Source of the DNA: Tetragenococcus halophilus subsp. flandriensis
GTDB taxonomy: Bacteria; Bacillota; Bacilli; Lactobacillales; Enterococcaceae
Assembly: GCF_030161475.1 (NCBI RefSeq)
Contig: NZ_BSUG01000006.1
Span: 1 to 64,000, forward strand
Length of the DNA: 64,000 bases
Direction: 5' to 3'
Part shown: one piece after another, positions 55,060 through 64,000 of the stretch
How the letters are laid out: each line of letters begins with the position of its first letter
Position numbering within the stretch: position 1 is the stretch's first letter
Program-made: the position numbers and the translations under genes
Notes under the pieces: generated by a model
Told to the model about the DNA's origin: nothing
Database searches by the model: none
The model's input: the letters and a program-made list of their open reading frames with translations, nothing else

Positions 55060-57882
55060 TTATTTTTCAACTAATTTTTTTAAATACTGCCCAGTATAGC
55101 TATCTGGCGTCGCTGCAATCTGTTCTGGCGTACCTGTTGCTATAATCGTACCACCGTTTTCGCCACCTTCTGGCCCTAAATCAATCACATGGTCAGCAGA
55201 TTTTATAACATCTAAATTATGTTCAATCACTAAAACGGTGTTTCCAGCATCGACTAAACGGTCTAGAACTTGTAATAATCTAAGAATATCGTCTGAATGT
55301 AAACCGGTAGTCGGCTCGTCTAGAATATAAAAGTTTTTACCATTAGAATTTTTTTGAAGTTCACTAGCCAGCTTCATTCGTTGCGCTTCCCCACCAGATA
55401 AAGTAGTCGCAGGTTGGCCCAATTTGACATAACCTAAGCCTACATCCACGATCGTTTGCAGCTTACGACTGATTTTAGGAATATTTTGGAAAAAGTCAAA
55501 AGCGTCATCAACGGTCATATCTAATACTTCTGAGATATTTTTACCCTTATAATGAACTTCTAAAGTTTCGGAATTATATCGTTTACCATGACAAACTTCA
55601 CAAGGAACATAAATATCTGGCAGAAAATGCATTTCAATTTTTATAATGCCATCACCTTTACAAGCTTCACAACGTCCGCCTTTGATATTAAAACTAAAAC
55701 GTCCCTTTTTATAACCACGTATTTTTGCTTCATTCGTTTGCGCAAATAGTTCGCGAATATCATCAAACACACTCGTATAAGTCGCTGGATTACTACGAGG
55801 TGTTCGGCCAATTGGACTTTGGTCAATATCAATGATTTTTTCAATATTTTCAAAACCTGTGATCTTTTTGAATTTCCCTGGTTTTTTTGAATTCTTATTC
55901 AAACGCTGAGCAAGAGCTTTTCTCAAAATATCATTAATCAAAGTTGATTTCCCAGAACCTGATACACCGGTTACTGTAATAAACTTCCCGAGAGGAAACT
56001 TAACATTGATATTTTTCAAATTATTTTCCTGGGCGCCGGTTAAAGTAATATTTTTTTTATTTCCTTTACGACGTTTTTTTGGTAAAGGAATTTCCCTTCT
56101 TCCGCTAAGATACTCACCCGTTAAAGAATGAGGATTCTCGGCTACTTGTTCTGGCGTACCAGAAGCTACGATTTCGCCACCATAATCGCCGGCGCCTGGG
56201 CCCACATCGATTAAATAATCAGCAGAGCGCATCGTATCTTCGTCATGTTCTACTACGATCAAAGTGTTGCCTAAATCACGCATTTTCTTTAAAGAGCCTA
56301 GCAAACGATCATTATCTCTTTGATGTAGACCAATAGAAGGTTCATCTAGAATATATAATACGCCAGATAAGTTAGAACCGATCTGCGTTGCTAAACGGAT
56401 CCGTTGTGCTTCACCACCAGAAAGGGTGCCTGCCGAACGACTCAAGGTCAAATAATCTAAACCGACATTTTGTAAAAAGCTCAAACGATCTCCGATTTCT
56501 TTAACGATAGGTTGCGCAATCATCTGCTCTTGCTGTGATAACTTGAGACCTTCCACAAAATCGTAGGCATAATTAATAGCTAAATCACTAACTTCTCCGA
56601 TATGCTCTCCGTTTATTTTCACAGAAAGTGCCTTATCATTTAAGCGATAACCATGACAAAGTTGACAAGTCAACTCGGTCATATATAAGCGCATTTGATC
56701 TCTAGTAAAGTCACTATTTGTTTCATGATAGCGACGTTTGATATTGACCATAACCCCTTCAAAAGGCATATCTACATCACGAACATTACCAAAATCATTT
56801 TGATAATGAAAATGGAAATGACGGCCATTGGAACCATGCAATACAATATCTTTTTCTTCTTTTGTGAGCTTTTCAAAAGGAGTATCCATATCAATGCCAA
56901 AATCCTGACAAGCCTGTTCTAACATCTGCGGATAATATTGAGAACTGATAGGATTCCAAGGAACAATAGCTCCCTGACGTAAAGTTTTTGTTTGATCAGG
57001 GACAACTAAATCAATATCTACTTCTAATTTTACCCCTAAACCATCACACTCTGGACAAGCCCCAAAAGGCGCGTTAAAAGAGAATAAACGCGGCTCTAAT
57101 TCACCTACAGTAAAACCACAGTAAGGACAAGAATAGTGCTCACTAAAAAGCATATCTTCTCCGTCAATCACATCGACGATGGCATAACCATCAGATAAAC
57201 GAAGCGCTGATTCAAGGGAATCAAATAGACGAGAACGAATGCCCTCTTTAATGACGATACGATCTACAACGATCGCAATATCATGTTTTTTATTTTTCTC
57301 AAGTTCAGGCACCTCTGTGATGTCATAAATCTCATTATCAACTCTTACGCGTACATATCCTTCTTTTTGCACCTGTTCCAAAGTCTTCTTATGTTGACCT
57401 TTTTTTTGAGAAATAACTGGCGCAAGTAATTGAATTCTACTTCTTTCCGGTAGTTCAAGTACTTGGTCAACCATTTGTTCCGGTGACTGACTGGTAATTT
57501 CCACATGGTCATTGGGACAAATCGGATGTCCAACACGAGCATACAGCAGACGCAAATAATCATTGATTTCAGTCACTGTACCGACGGTTGAACGAGGATT
57601 TTTACTCGTGGTTTTCTGATCGATCGAAATAGCTGGGCTTAAACCATCAATACTATCGACATCCGGCTTATCCATTTGACCTAAAAATTGTCTGGCATAA
57701 GAGGAAAGGCTTTCGACATAACGCCGCTGCCCTTCTGCATACAGCGTATCAAAAGCCAAAGAACTTTTTCCTGATCCAGACAAACCTGTGACCACTACCA
57801 GTTCATCTCTGGGAATGGTCACATCTATATTTTTTAAATTATGGGCACGCGCACCATGTATCACTATATTATCGTTTGGCAT
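55060..57882 (-). CDS. uvrA: Excinuclease ABC subunit A
   Basis: 940 residues, full length. Damage-recognition ATPase of nucleotide excision repair. Two ABC modules with Walker [10 protein letters not shown] near 32 and GVSGSGKST near 640, two LSGGEAQR signatures, and zinc modules CPYCG...CPEC and CEACKGDG...[11 protein letters not shown] follows GGGGGAG. Eighteen bases after uvrB on the same strand. Confidence 0.97.
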   Translation of the reverse strand: MPNDNIVIHGARAHNLKNIDVTIPRDELVVVTGLSGSGKSSLAFDTLYAEGQRRYVESLSSYARQFLGQMDKPDVDSIDGLSPAISIDQKTTSKNPRSTVGTVTEINDYLRLLYARVGHPICPNDHVEITSQSPEQMVDQVLELPERSRIQLLAPVISQKKGQHKKTLEQVQKEGYVRVRVDNEIYDITEVPELEKNKKHDIAIVVDRIVIKEGIRSRLFDSLESALRLSDGYAIVDVIDGEDMLFSEHYSCPYCGFTVGELEPRLFSFNAPFGACPECDGLGVKLEVDIDLVVPDQTKTLRQGAIVPWNPISSQYYPQMLEQACQDFGIDMDTPFEKLTKEEKDIVLHGSNGRHFHFHYQNDFGNVRDVDMPFEGVMVNIKRRYHETNSDFTRDQMRLYMTELTCQLCHGYRLNDKALSVKINGEHIGEVSDLAINYAYDFVEGLKLSQQEQMIAQPIVKEIGDRLSFLQNVGLDYLTLSRSAGTLSGGEAQRIRLATQIGSNLSGVLYILDEPSIGLHQRDNDRLLGSLKKMRDLGNTLIVVEHDEDTMRSADYLIDVGPGAGDYGGEIVASGTPEQVAENPHSLTGEYLSGRREIPLPKKRRKGNKKNITLTGAQENNLKNINVKFPLGKFITVTGVSGSGKSTLINDILRKALAQRLNKNSKKPGKFKKITGFENIEKIIDIDQSPIGRTPRSNPATYTSVFDDIRELFAQTNEAKIRGYKKGRFSFNIKGGRCEACKGDGIIKIEMHFLPDIYVPCEVCHGKRYNSETLEVHYKGKNISEVLDMTVDDAFDFFQNIPKISRKLQTIVDVGLGYVKLGQPATTLSGGEAQRMKLASELQKNSNGKNFYILDEPTTGLHSDDILRLLQVLDRLVDAGNTVLVIEHNLDVIKSADHVIDLGPEGGENGGTIIATGTPEQIAATPDSYTGQYLKKLVEK

Positions 57883-57899
57883 ATTCTCCCCCTACACTA

Positions 57900-59882
57900 T
57901 TAAGCCTTTAATTCTAAAATCGAATCACGCAGATTAGCTGCTCTTTCAAAGTCCTGCGATTTAGCGGCTTCTTTCATTTCTGTATCTAATTTTTCAATTA
58001 AATCTGCTTTTTCATCTTTTGAAAGATCTTCATAAGATACCTGTTTTTCCTCGCCATCTTCGGTAACAGAAGAAATTGAAATTAAGTCTCGAACATCTTT
58101 TTTAACTGTTTGTGGCACGATTCCGTGTTCTTCATTGTATGTTTCTTGAATTTTACGACGACGGGTGGTTTCATCTATAGCATTTTGCATAGAATCAGTC
58201 ACTTTATCAGCATACATCACAACTTCACCATCAGCGTTTCTCGCTGCTCTTCCCATCGTTTGCACAAGGGAACGTTCACTACGCAAAAAGCCTTCTTTAT
58301 CAGCGTCTAATATCGCTACAAGAGAAACTTCTGGTACATCCAAGCCTTCTCTTAGTAAGTTAATACCGACTAAAACATCAAACTCACCTAAACGCAAGTT
58401 ACGAATGATTTCTGTACGTTCTAATGTTTTGATATCACTGTGAAGATACTTGACTTTTATTCCTAGTTCTCGGAAATAGTCGGTCAAATCTTCCGCCATT
58501 TTTTTAGTTAAAGTGGTAACAAAAACACGCTCGTCTCTTTCCACACGTTCATTAATCTCGCCTACAAGATCATCGATTTGTCCCATAATAGGACGGACAT
58601 CAATCACTGGATCCAATAAACCAGTTGGACGAATAATTTGTTCGACCACCGTATCTGTCTGATCGTATTCGTACGGGCCTGGTGTCGCAGAAACGTAAAT
58701 AATCTGATGAACATGCTTTTCGAATTCTTCTAGCCTTAATGGTCGGTTATCTAAAGCTGAAGGCAGGCGAAAACCATAGTCAACCAACATCTGTTTTCTA
58801 GCCCGGTCTCCATTATACATCCCGCGAATTTGCGGCATCGTTACGTGAGATTCGTCGACCACCATTAAAAAGTCCTCAGGGAAAAAGTCTAATAGTGTGT
58901 ACGGCGGTTCTCCTTCTTCTCTTCCATCCATATGTCTGGAGTAATTTTCAATGCCGGAAGTATAGCCCATTTCCCGCAACATTTCAATATCATAATTCGT
59001 TCTTTGTTCTAATCGTTGTGCTTCTAACAATTTATTATCTTCTTTTAAGACAGCTAAGCGAGTTTCTAGTTCTTGCTTAATTGAAGCAATAGCGGTCTCC
59101 ATATGATCTTCATCTGTCACAAAGTGAGTGGCCGGGAAAATAGAAACATGCTCTGTTTCATTTAATATTTCACCAGTTAATGCATCGACTTCGCGTATCC
59201 GATCGATTTCATCACCAAAAAATTCAACTCTTAAAGCCCGTTCAGCACGTGAAGCCGGAAAGATCTCAACGACATCGCCTCTTACACGAAAACGCCCCCG
59301 TTGAAAATCTATATCGTTACGTTCAAATTGGATATCGATCAAAGAGCGTAATAAATCATCTCGAGAGATTTCCATTCCTTGACGCAAAGAAACAACTTGT
59401 TTTTGATATTCCATTGGTGAACCTAAACCAAAAATACACGATACTGAAGCAACGACAACAACGTCATTACGTTCTAATAACGAGCTAGTGGCTGAATGGC
59501 GTAATTTGTCAATTTCATCATTAATACTGGAATCTTTCTCAATATAAGTATCGCTTGATGGGACGTAAGCTTCTGGTTGATAATAATCATAATAACTTAC
59601 GAAGTATTCCACCGCATTATTAGGGAAAAATTCTTTAAATTCTCCATATAATTGACCTGCTAATGTTTTGTTATGAGCAATAATCAATGTTGGCTTATTT
59701 ACATTTTGGATCACATTTGAAATAGTATAAGTCTTTCCCGTTCCGGTAGCCCCTAAAAGAATTTGAGCCTTTTTATGATCTAACACCCCATCAGTTAATT
59801 CTTCAATTGCTTCAGGTTGATCCCCTGACGGCTGATAATTTGAAACGAGTTCAAATTGATGTGATAATTCTTTTTCAATCAT
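57900..59882 (-). CDS. uvrB: Excinuclease ABC subunit B
   Basis: 660 residues. SF2 helicase-like with Walker [12 protein letters not shown] near 45, beta-hairpin [15 protein letters not shown], motif [11 protein letters not shown] and a C-terminal UVR domain (about 622-657) that contacts UvrC. First gene of uvrBA; a LexA box lies 75 bases upstream, consistent with SOS induction. ATG preceded by GAAGGCAG. Confidence 0.97.
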   Translation of the reverse strand: MIEKELSHQFELVSNYQPSGDQPEAIEELTDGVLDHKKAQILLGATGTGKTYTISNVIQNVNKPTLIIAHNKTLAGQLYGEFKEFFPNNAVEYFVSYYDYYQPEAYVPSSDTYIEKDSSINDEIDKLRHSATSSLLERNDVVVVASVSCIFGLGSPMEYQKQVVSLRQGMEISRDDLLRSLIDIQFERNDIDFQRGRFRVRGDVVEIFPASRAERALRVEFFGDEIDRIREVDALTGEILNETEHVSIFPATHFVTDEDHMETAIASIKQELETRLAVLKEDNKLLEAQRLEQRTNYDIEMLREMGYTSGIENYSRHMDGREEGEPPYTLLDFFPEDFLMVVDESHVTMPQIRGMYNGDRARKQMLVDYGFRLPSALDNRPLRLEEFEKHVHQIIYVSATPGPYEYDQTDTVVEQIIRPTGLLDPVIDVRPIMGQIDDLVGEINERVERDERVFVTTLTKKMAEDLTDYFRELGIKVKYLHSDIKTLERTEIIRNLRLGEFDVLVGINLLREGLDVPEVSLVAILDADKEGFLRSERSLVQTMGRAARNADGEVVMYADKVTDSMQNAIDETTRRRKIQETYNEEHGIVPQTVKKDVRDLISISSVTEDGEEKQVSYEDLSKDEKADLIEKLDTEMKEAAKSQDFERAANLRDSILELKA

Positions 59883-59956
59883 AAACGTCTGCCTTCTTTC
59901 TGGATAAAACTATCCTATATGCAAATCATTGCTTTTCCTATACTATTCTAACACAC

Positions 59957-59970
59957 CGAACGTACTTTCG
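59957..59970. promoter_or_regulatory. LexA box of uvrBA
   Basis: CGAACGTACTTTCG matches CGAAC-N4-GTTYG at all but one position. It lies within the uvrB promoter region. Confidence 0.75.
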
Positions 59971-60005
59971 CTATTTTTTTAATTTGTCCTATAATTTCTT
60001 TAAAA

Positions 60006-60022
60006 TGTAAGGTTTTCTAACG
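60006..60022. promoter_or_regulatory. Candidate GlnR box upstream of glnPQ
   Basis: TGTAAGGTTTTCTAACG fits the GlnR/TnrA pattern TGTNA-N7-TNACA at nine of ten fixed positions. It lies about 50 bp before the glnP -35; a weaker copy may follow at 60028-60044. Confidence 0.5.
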
Positions 60023-60070
60023 TAATTCGTAACTTTTTTGGACATTTTTGCATTTTTTATTCTAATTTTC

Positions 60071-60100
60071 TTGCTTTGTTCAAAAACTTTAGGATATAAT
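60071..60100 (+). promoter_or_regulatory. glnP: glnPQ promoter
   Basis: TTGCTT (60071-60076), 18 bp, TATAAT (60095-60100). The leader to the ATG is about 78 bases. Confidence 0.7.
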
Positions 60101-60110
60101 CTTCTTTATT

Positions 60111-60166
60111 AAGACAATTTAACGGAAATAATTTATCTTAACTAGGCCCTGATTTTCAATTGTCTT
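60111..60166 (+). promoter_or_regulatory. Stem in the glnPQ leader near the ribosome binding site
   Basis: AAGACAATT (60111-60119) is complementary to AATTGTCTT (60158-60166), with a 38-base loop. The 3' arm ends one or two bases before AAAGGAGG, so folding could alter access to the start. No known riboswitch family recognised. Confidence 0.5.
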
Positions 60167-60184
60167 TAAAGGAGGAATTTTTAA

Positions 60185-62350
60185 ATGAAAAAAAGAACGA
60201 TACTTATTTCGTTACTTTCTGTGTTTATTACTTTATTCTTTTGTGGGAGTAAAACTGTTTCAGCTGCGGAAAAAACTTATGATATTGGAACAGATGTGAC
60301 ATTTGCTCCTTTCGAATTTCAAAATGATGATAACGAATATGAAGGTATCGATATTGATATATTAAATGCGATCGCCAAAGATCAAGGTTTTAAAGTAAAT
60401 TTACGTCCCTTAGGGTTCGATAGTTCGGTTCAAGGCGTACAGTCTAATCAACTGGATGGTATGATCGCAGGAATGTCGATCACTGAAGAAAGAGAGAAGA
60501 GTTTTGACTTTTCCGACCCCTACTACGACAGTGGTATACAAATGGCAGTTGCCCAGGGTAATGATGAGATAAAATCTTACAAAGACTTAGAGGGTAAAAC
60601 AGTAGGCGCTAAAGTTGGGACCGAAAGCGCAGACTTTTTAGAAGATAACAAAGATAAATATAACTTTGATATTAAAAACTACGATGATGCATCCGGACTT
60701 TACGGAGCTGTTGACAATAACACAGTCGAAGCTATTTTTGATGATTTTCCGGTCCTTGGTTATGCAATTAAACAAGGAGAAAATTTATCTTTAGTTGGTG
60801 AACCAGAAGCAGGAAATCCTTATGGTTTTGCAGTTAAAAAGGGTCAAAATGAAGAATTGCTAGAAAAATTCAATGCTGGATTAAAGAAATTGAAGGATTC
60901 TGGAGAATATGATGAAATTGTCGATAAATATGTAGAAACAGATGGTAGCGGCGAAGAATCCGGCGAGATGAAAAATGTAGAAGCCAAAAAAGACGAATAT
61001 GTGATTGCTAGTGACACTGCTTTTGCGCCTTTTGAATTTCAAAATGATGAGAATGAATATATTGGTATCGATGTTGATTTAATGAAGCGTGCCGCAGAAC
61101 TACAAGATTTCAACATTACTTTCAACCATATTGGCTTTTCCGGTGCAGTGCAAGCTGTTGAAGGCAATCAAGCAGACGGTATGATCGCTGGAATGTCTAT
61201 CACAGATGAACGAGAAGAAAGCTTTGATTTTTCAGATTCTTATTTTGAAAGTGGGATTCAATTAGCTGTACAAGAAGGTAATGATGATGATATCAGCTCT
61301 TATGAAGATTTAGACGGAAAAACTGTGGGTGCTAAAGTTGGTACCGAAAGCGCCGATTTCTTAGATGAACATGAGGACGAATACGGTTATAATGTAAAAC
61401 TATATGACGATGCCGATCAACTTTATGAAGCTGTAAGTGTTGATGCAATCGATGCTTTAATGGATGATTACCCGGTTATTGGTTATTCTGTTGCTCAAGG
61501 ACAAGCGCTTGAAACCCCTATCGAACGTGAATCTGGCGGTGAATATGGTTTTGCAGTTAAAAAAGGCGAAAATCCAGAACTATTAGAAATGTTTAATGAA
61601 GGTTTAAAAGAAATGCAACGAACCGGCGAATATGACCAAATCATTGCAAATTATATCGATGATAGCGGAGATGCTACAGTCAGTGAATCTTCTACGGATG
61701 AATCTTCCTTTATCGGTTTAATTAAAAACAACTATAAAGTATTATTAAATGGTTTATGGCAAACGATGGCTTTAGCTTTGATTTCATTTGCTTTAGCTTT
61801 GATCGTAGGTGTTATCGTAGGTCTCTTTAGTGTAGCACCTATCAAAACATTACGGACGATCGCTTCAATTTATGTTGATGTGATTCGTGGTATACCGATG
61901 ATGGTTTTAGCCTTCTTTATTTTCTTTGGTCTGTCTGATGCTATCGGTATAACAATTCCTGATTTTACAGCAGGTGTTATCACATTGACATTAAACGCTA
62001 GTGCTTATATTGCAGAAATTGTCAGAGGTGGAATAAATGCAGTGCCAACAGGCCAGATGGAGGCCTCGCGAAGTTTAGGATTAACCTATAACAAAACGAT
62101 GCAAAAAATCATTTTGCCACAAGCAATTAAAATTATGATCCCATCTTTTGTCAATCAATTCGTTATCTCTTTAAAAGACACCACGATCATTTCTGTTATC
62201 GGGGTTGTCGAATTATTACAAACAGGAAAAATCATTGTTGCACGAACCATGCAAAGTACTTATGTATATTTGATTATTGCAATTATGTATTTGATTGTAA
62301 TTACCGCTTTAACAAAATTAGCAAAAGTACTTGAAAAGAAGGTGAAATAG
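60185..62350 (+). CDS. glnP: Glutamine ABC transporter: two binding domains fused to permease
   Basis: 721 residues. Signal/anchor at 1-27 ([18 protein letters not shown]), then two SBP_bac_3 domains (about 30-255 and 270-495) that are clear duplicates: both contain [18 protein letters not shown] and [14 protein letters not shown] permease domain follows (about 515-721, EAA loop [21 protein letters not shown] in part). This is the GlnP architecture of Lactococcus, in which two tethered receptors feed a homodimeric channel for glutamine and related amino acids. ATG follows AAAGGAGG. Separated by one base from glnQ. Confidence 0.95.
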   Translation: MKKRTILISLLSVFITLFFCGSKTVSAAEKTYDIGTDVTFAPFEFQNDDNEYEGIDIDILNAIAKDQGFKVNLRPLGFDSSVQGVQSNQLDGMIAGMSITEEREKSFDFSDPYYDSGIQMAVAQGNDEIKSYKDLEGKTVGAKVGTESADFLEDNKDKYNFDIKNYDDASGLYGAVDNNTVEAIFDDFPVLGYAIKQGENLSLVGEPEAGNPYGFAVKKGQNEELLEKFNAGLKKLKDSGEYDEIVDKYVETDGSGEESGEMKNVEAKKDEYVIASDTAFAPFEFQNDENEYIGIDVDLMKRAAELQDFNITFNHIGFSGAVQAVEGNQADGMIAGMSITDEREESFDFSDSYFESGIQLAVQEGNDDDISSYEDLDGKTVGAKVGTESADFLDEHEDEYGYNVKLYDDADQLYEAVSVDAIDALMDDYPVIGYSVAQGQALETPIERESGGEYGFAVKKGENPELLEMFNEGLKEMQRTGEYDQIIANYIDDSGDATVSESSTDESSFIGLIKNNYKVLLNGLWQTMALALISFALALIVGVIVGLFSVAPIKTLRTIASIYVDVIRGIPMMVLAFFIFFGLSDAIGITIPDFTAGVITLTLNASAYIAEIVRGGINAVPTGQMEASRSLGLTYNKTMQKIILPQAIKIMIPSFVNQFVISLKDTTIISVIGVVELLQTGKIIVARTMQSTYVYLIIAIMYLIVITALTKLAKVLEKKVK

Positions 62351-62351
62351 T

Positions 62352-63089
62352 ATGAAGGAAAAAATTGCAATTGAAAATCTGGTGAAAAAATTCGGGGATA
62401 ATACTGTATTAAACGATATTACAACAAGCATTAAAGAAGGCGAGGTTATTTGTGTTATCGGTCCTTCCGGCTCCGGTAAATCCACCTTTTTAAGATGTCT
62501 GAATCGTTTAGAGGAAGCTACTAGCGGACAAATTATCATTGATGGTGAGCATTTGACCGATAAAAAAACTGACATTAACCAAATACGTCAACATATTGGC
62601 ATGGTTTTTCAACATTTTAACTTGTTCCCTCACTTATCTGTTTTAGAAAATATTACTTTAGCACCGCTAGATGTAAAAGGTAAAAACAAAAAAGAGACAG
62701 AAGAACGAGCAGATGAATTATTACAAACAGTAGGTCTATCAGATAAAAAGAATGTCTATCCTGAAAGTCTTTCCGGCGGACAAAAACAACGGGTAGCCAT
62801 CGCCCGTGCTTTAGCTATGAATCCAGATATCATGTTATTTGATGAACCTACTTCTGCATTAGATCCCGAAATGGTTGGAGACGTTTTGAAAGTCATGAAA
62901 AAATTAGCAGATCAAGGAATGACAATGGTCATCGTTACCCATGAAATGGGATTTGCCAAAGAAGTTGCAAATCGTATAATGTTCATTGATGACGGCTACT
63001 TTTTAGAAGATGGTAAACCCGACGAAGTTTTTAATCATCCTAAAAACGAGCGTACAAAAGATTTCCTGGACAAAGTATTAAATATCTAA
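62352..63089 (+). CDS. glnQ: Glutamine ABC transporter ATP-binding protein
   Basis: 245 residues with Walker [20 protein letters not shown], signature LSGGQKQR, Walker [14 protein letters not shown] (here [14 protein letters not shown]) and VTHEMG. Pairs with the fused GlnP upstream. The other GlnQ-type gene in this window is similar but belongs to a classical four-gene system. Confidence 0.95.
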   Translation: MKEKIAIENLVKKFGDNTVLNDITTSIKEGEVICVIGPSGSGKSTFLRCLNRLEEATSGQIIIDGEHLTDKKTDINQIRQHIGMVFQHFNLFPHLSVLENITLAPLDVKGKNKKETEERADELLQTVGLSDKKNVYPESLSGGQKQRVAIARALAMNPDIMLFDEPTSALDPEMVGDVLKVMKKLADQGMTMVIVTHEMGFAKEVANRIMFIDDGYFLEDGKPDEVFNHPKNERTKDFLDKVLNI

Positions 63090-63094
63090 ATAGT

Positions 63095-63130
63095 AAAAAG
63101 GAGTTCTTGTTTTTACGAGAACTCCTTTTT
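63095..63130 (+). terminator. Terminator after glnPQ
   Basis: AAAAAGGAGTTCT and AGAACTCCTTTTT pair over 13 bp with a 10-base loop. The following 140 bases to the dnaJ terminator hold nothing I can support. Confidence 0.9.
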
Positions 63131-63270
63131 AAGTGTGCTTAATTCTCAAAAAATAATATTTTTCTAATTTTAATCGTACTTTTATTCATTCAATAGCTGC
63201 ATAAACAATTGTTTTACGATTCGGCCAACTTTTACTCGAGTCTAGTAATTAAACAATCACAATAAACAAA

Positions 63271-63305
63271 AAAGTGGAGATCAACTATTATGCGATCTCC
63301 ACTTT
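63271..63305 (-). terminator. Terminator after dnaJ
   Basis: AAAGTGGAGATC and GATCTCCACTTT pair over 12 bp; the minus strand ends in a T run. Confidence 0.88.
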
Positions 63306-63316
63306 CCATTTTAAAT

Positions 63317-64000
63317 TTATTTTTTAAAAGCATCTTTCATTTTGTCAAAAAAACCTTCTGATTGTTGTTCTTCGGTTTTTTGTCCCGTTAATTCAGCAAA
63401 ATTCCGCAATGCTTCTCTTTGTTCTTCATTCAAGTTCTTCGGCGTGATAATCTTCACCGTTACTTGTTGATCTCCCGTACTATTTCCTCTTAAGCGAGGT
63501 GCGCCTTTACCGCGCAAGCGGAACTTCGTGCTAGTTTGTGTACCAGCCGGGATTTTCAATTTCACATTTCCATGAACAGTTGGTACATCGACTTCATCAC
63601 CTAAAGCTGCTTGTACAAAGTTGATTGGCAATTCGTAATAAATTTCAGATCCATCACGATCAAAAATATCACTTTCTGCTACATAAAAGACAACATATAG
63701 ATCACCATAAGGTCCACCGTTAATGCCAGCTTCCCCTTGGTTAGCTAGTCTCATTTGTTGTCCATCTTCTACACCAGCTGGAACAGAAACATTAACACTA
63801 TGTGTTTTCTTTTCATGTCCTGTACCATGACATGTTTCGCAAACTTCTTTGATTTCTTTACCAGTTCCGTGACAAACATCGCAAGTTTGTCTTGTCATTA
63901 CTCGACCAAGTGGCGTTTGACGTTCAGCATTGATTGTCCCAGAACCCTTACATTTATGACAAGTTTCTGGTTGGGTGCCTGGTTTAGCACCATTTCCGCC
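63317..64000 (-). CDS. dnaJ: Chaperone DnaJ (C-terminal part; 5' end outside window)
   Basis: At least 227 codons, open to the window edge, so the J domain and Gly/Phe region lie beyond it. Zinc-finger repeats are visible: [16 protein letters not shown] and CETCHGTG, with the final repeat's partner upstream. Then come the two C-terminal substrate-binding domains ([35 protein letters not shown]). The end ([13 protein letters not shown]) is typical of Enterococcus. DnaJ delivers clients to DnaK. An in-frame ATG at 63898 is internal, not a start. Confidence 0.96.
   Translation of the reverse strand, partial: GGNGAKPGTQPETCHKCKGSGTINAERQTPLGRVMTRQTCDVCHGTGKEIKEVCETCHGTGHEKKTHSVNVSVPAGVEDGQQMRLANQGEAGINGGPYGDLYVVFYVAESDIFDRDGSEIYYELPINFVQAALGDEVDVPTVHGNVKLKIPAGTQTSTKFRLRGKGAPRLRGNSTGDQQVTVKIITPKNLNEEQREALRNFAELTGQKTEEQQSEGFFDKMKDAFKK

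Overview
The window looks like part of the chromosome of a low-GC Gram-positive coccus of the order Lactobacillales, most likely family Enterococcaceae. Gene order matches Bacillus/Enterococcus core blocks (ypsC-rnpB-gpsB, ypsA/recU-ponA, lexA-yneA slot-ynzC-tkt, cdaA-cdaR-glmM, rapZ-yvcK-whiA, uvrB-uvrA). Lactobacillales hallmarks are RexAB in place of a canonical AddAB, an RNase PH-HAM1 fusion, a tandem-binding-domain GlnP, and FabT-type boxes in front of fabI. Two exported envelope proteins (PBP1A, CdaR) carry long Glu/Ser/Thr tails, which would suit a salt-tolerant genus such as Tetragenococcus; that genus assignment is inference.

Layout. 1-2.1 kb: end of an unidentified gene, a gene-poor AT-rich stretch with short repeats, and three accessory genes (small unknown protein, membrane protein, MepB). 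2.1-8.8 kb: rRNA methyltransferase, RNase P RNA, gpsB, ypsA, recU-ponA and dnaD. 8.8-14.1 kb: perR, a long imperfect hairpin element, a GH73/LysM peptidoglycan hydrolase, tkt, ynzC, lexA and a small membrane protein gene with its own LexA box. 14.1-22.2 kb: apt-recJ-lapA, SDR, rnz, DUF1269, obg and an alpha/beta hydrolase. 22.3-29.6 kb: mupG with a cre site, divergent fabZ/fabI with two FabT boxes, an MscS channel, a c-di-AMP receptor-like CBS protein, ysnB, rph-rdgB and murI. 29.7-37.7 kb: a GlnQHMP-type amino-acid ABC transporter, trpS, and pheST behind a T-box. 37.7-46.2 kb: an HxlR regulator, rexB-rexA, and a nitroreductase with an HxlR-style operator. 46.2-54.8 kb: two membrane proteins, cdaA-cdaR-glmM, a DsbA-like protein and rapZ-yvcK-whiA. 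54.8-64 kb: uvrB-uvrA with an SOS box, glnPQ, and the 3' part of dnaJ.

How genes work together. LexA boxes are visible at lexA, at the small membrane protein gene and at uvrBA, giving a local SOS regulon; recU, rexAB and recJ are other repair genes here. CdaA makes c-di-AMP, CdaR modulates it, GlmM feeds UDP-GlcNAc synthesis, and CbpB is a likely c-di-AMP receptor. GpsB, PBP1A, MurI, GlmM, MupG and the GH73 enzyme cover peptidoglycan building and turnover.

Most of the window is ordinary core genome. The least explained items are: (i) the SOS-controlled 64-residue membrane protein in the yneA slot; (ii) two arrays of 40- and 41-bp tandem repeats that share unit architecture and lie about 90-110 bp upstream of the promoters of cdaA-cdaR-glmM and rapZ-yvcK-whiA; (iii) a 135-bp imperfect hairpin between perR and the GH73 gene.
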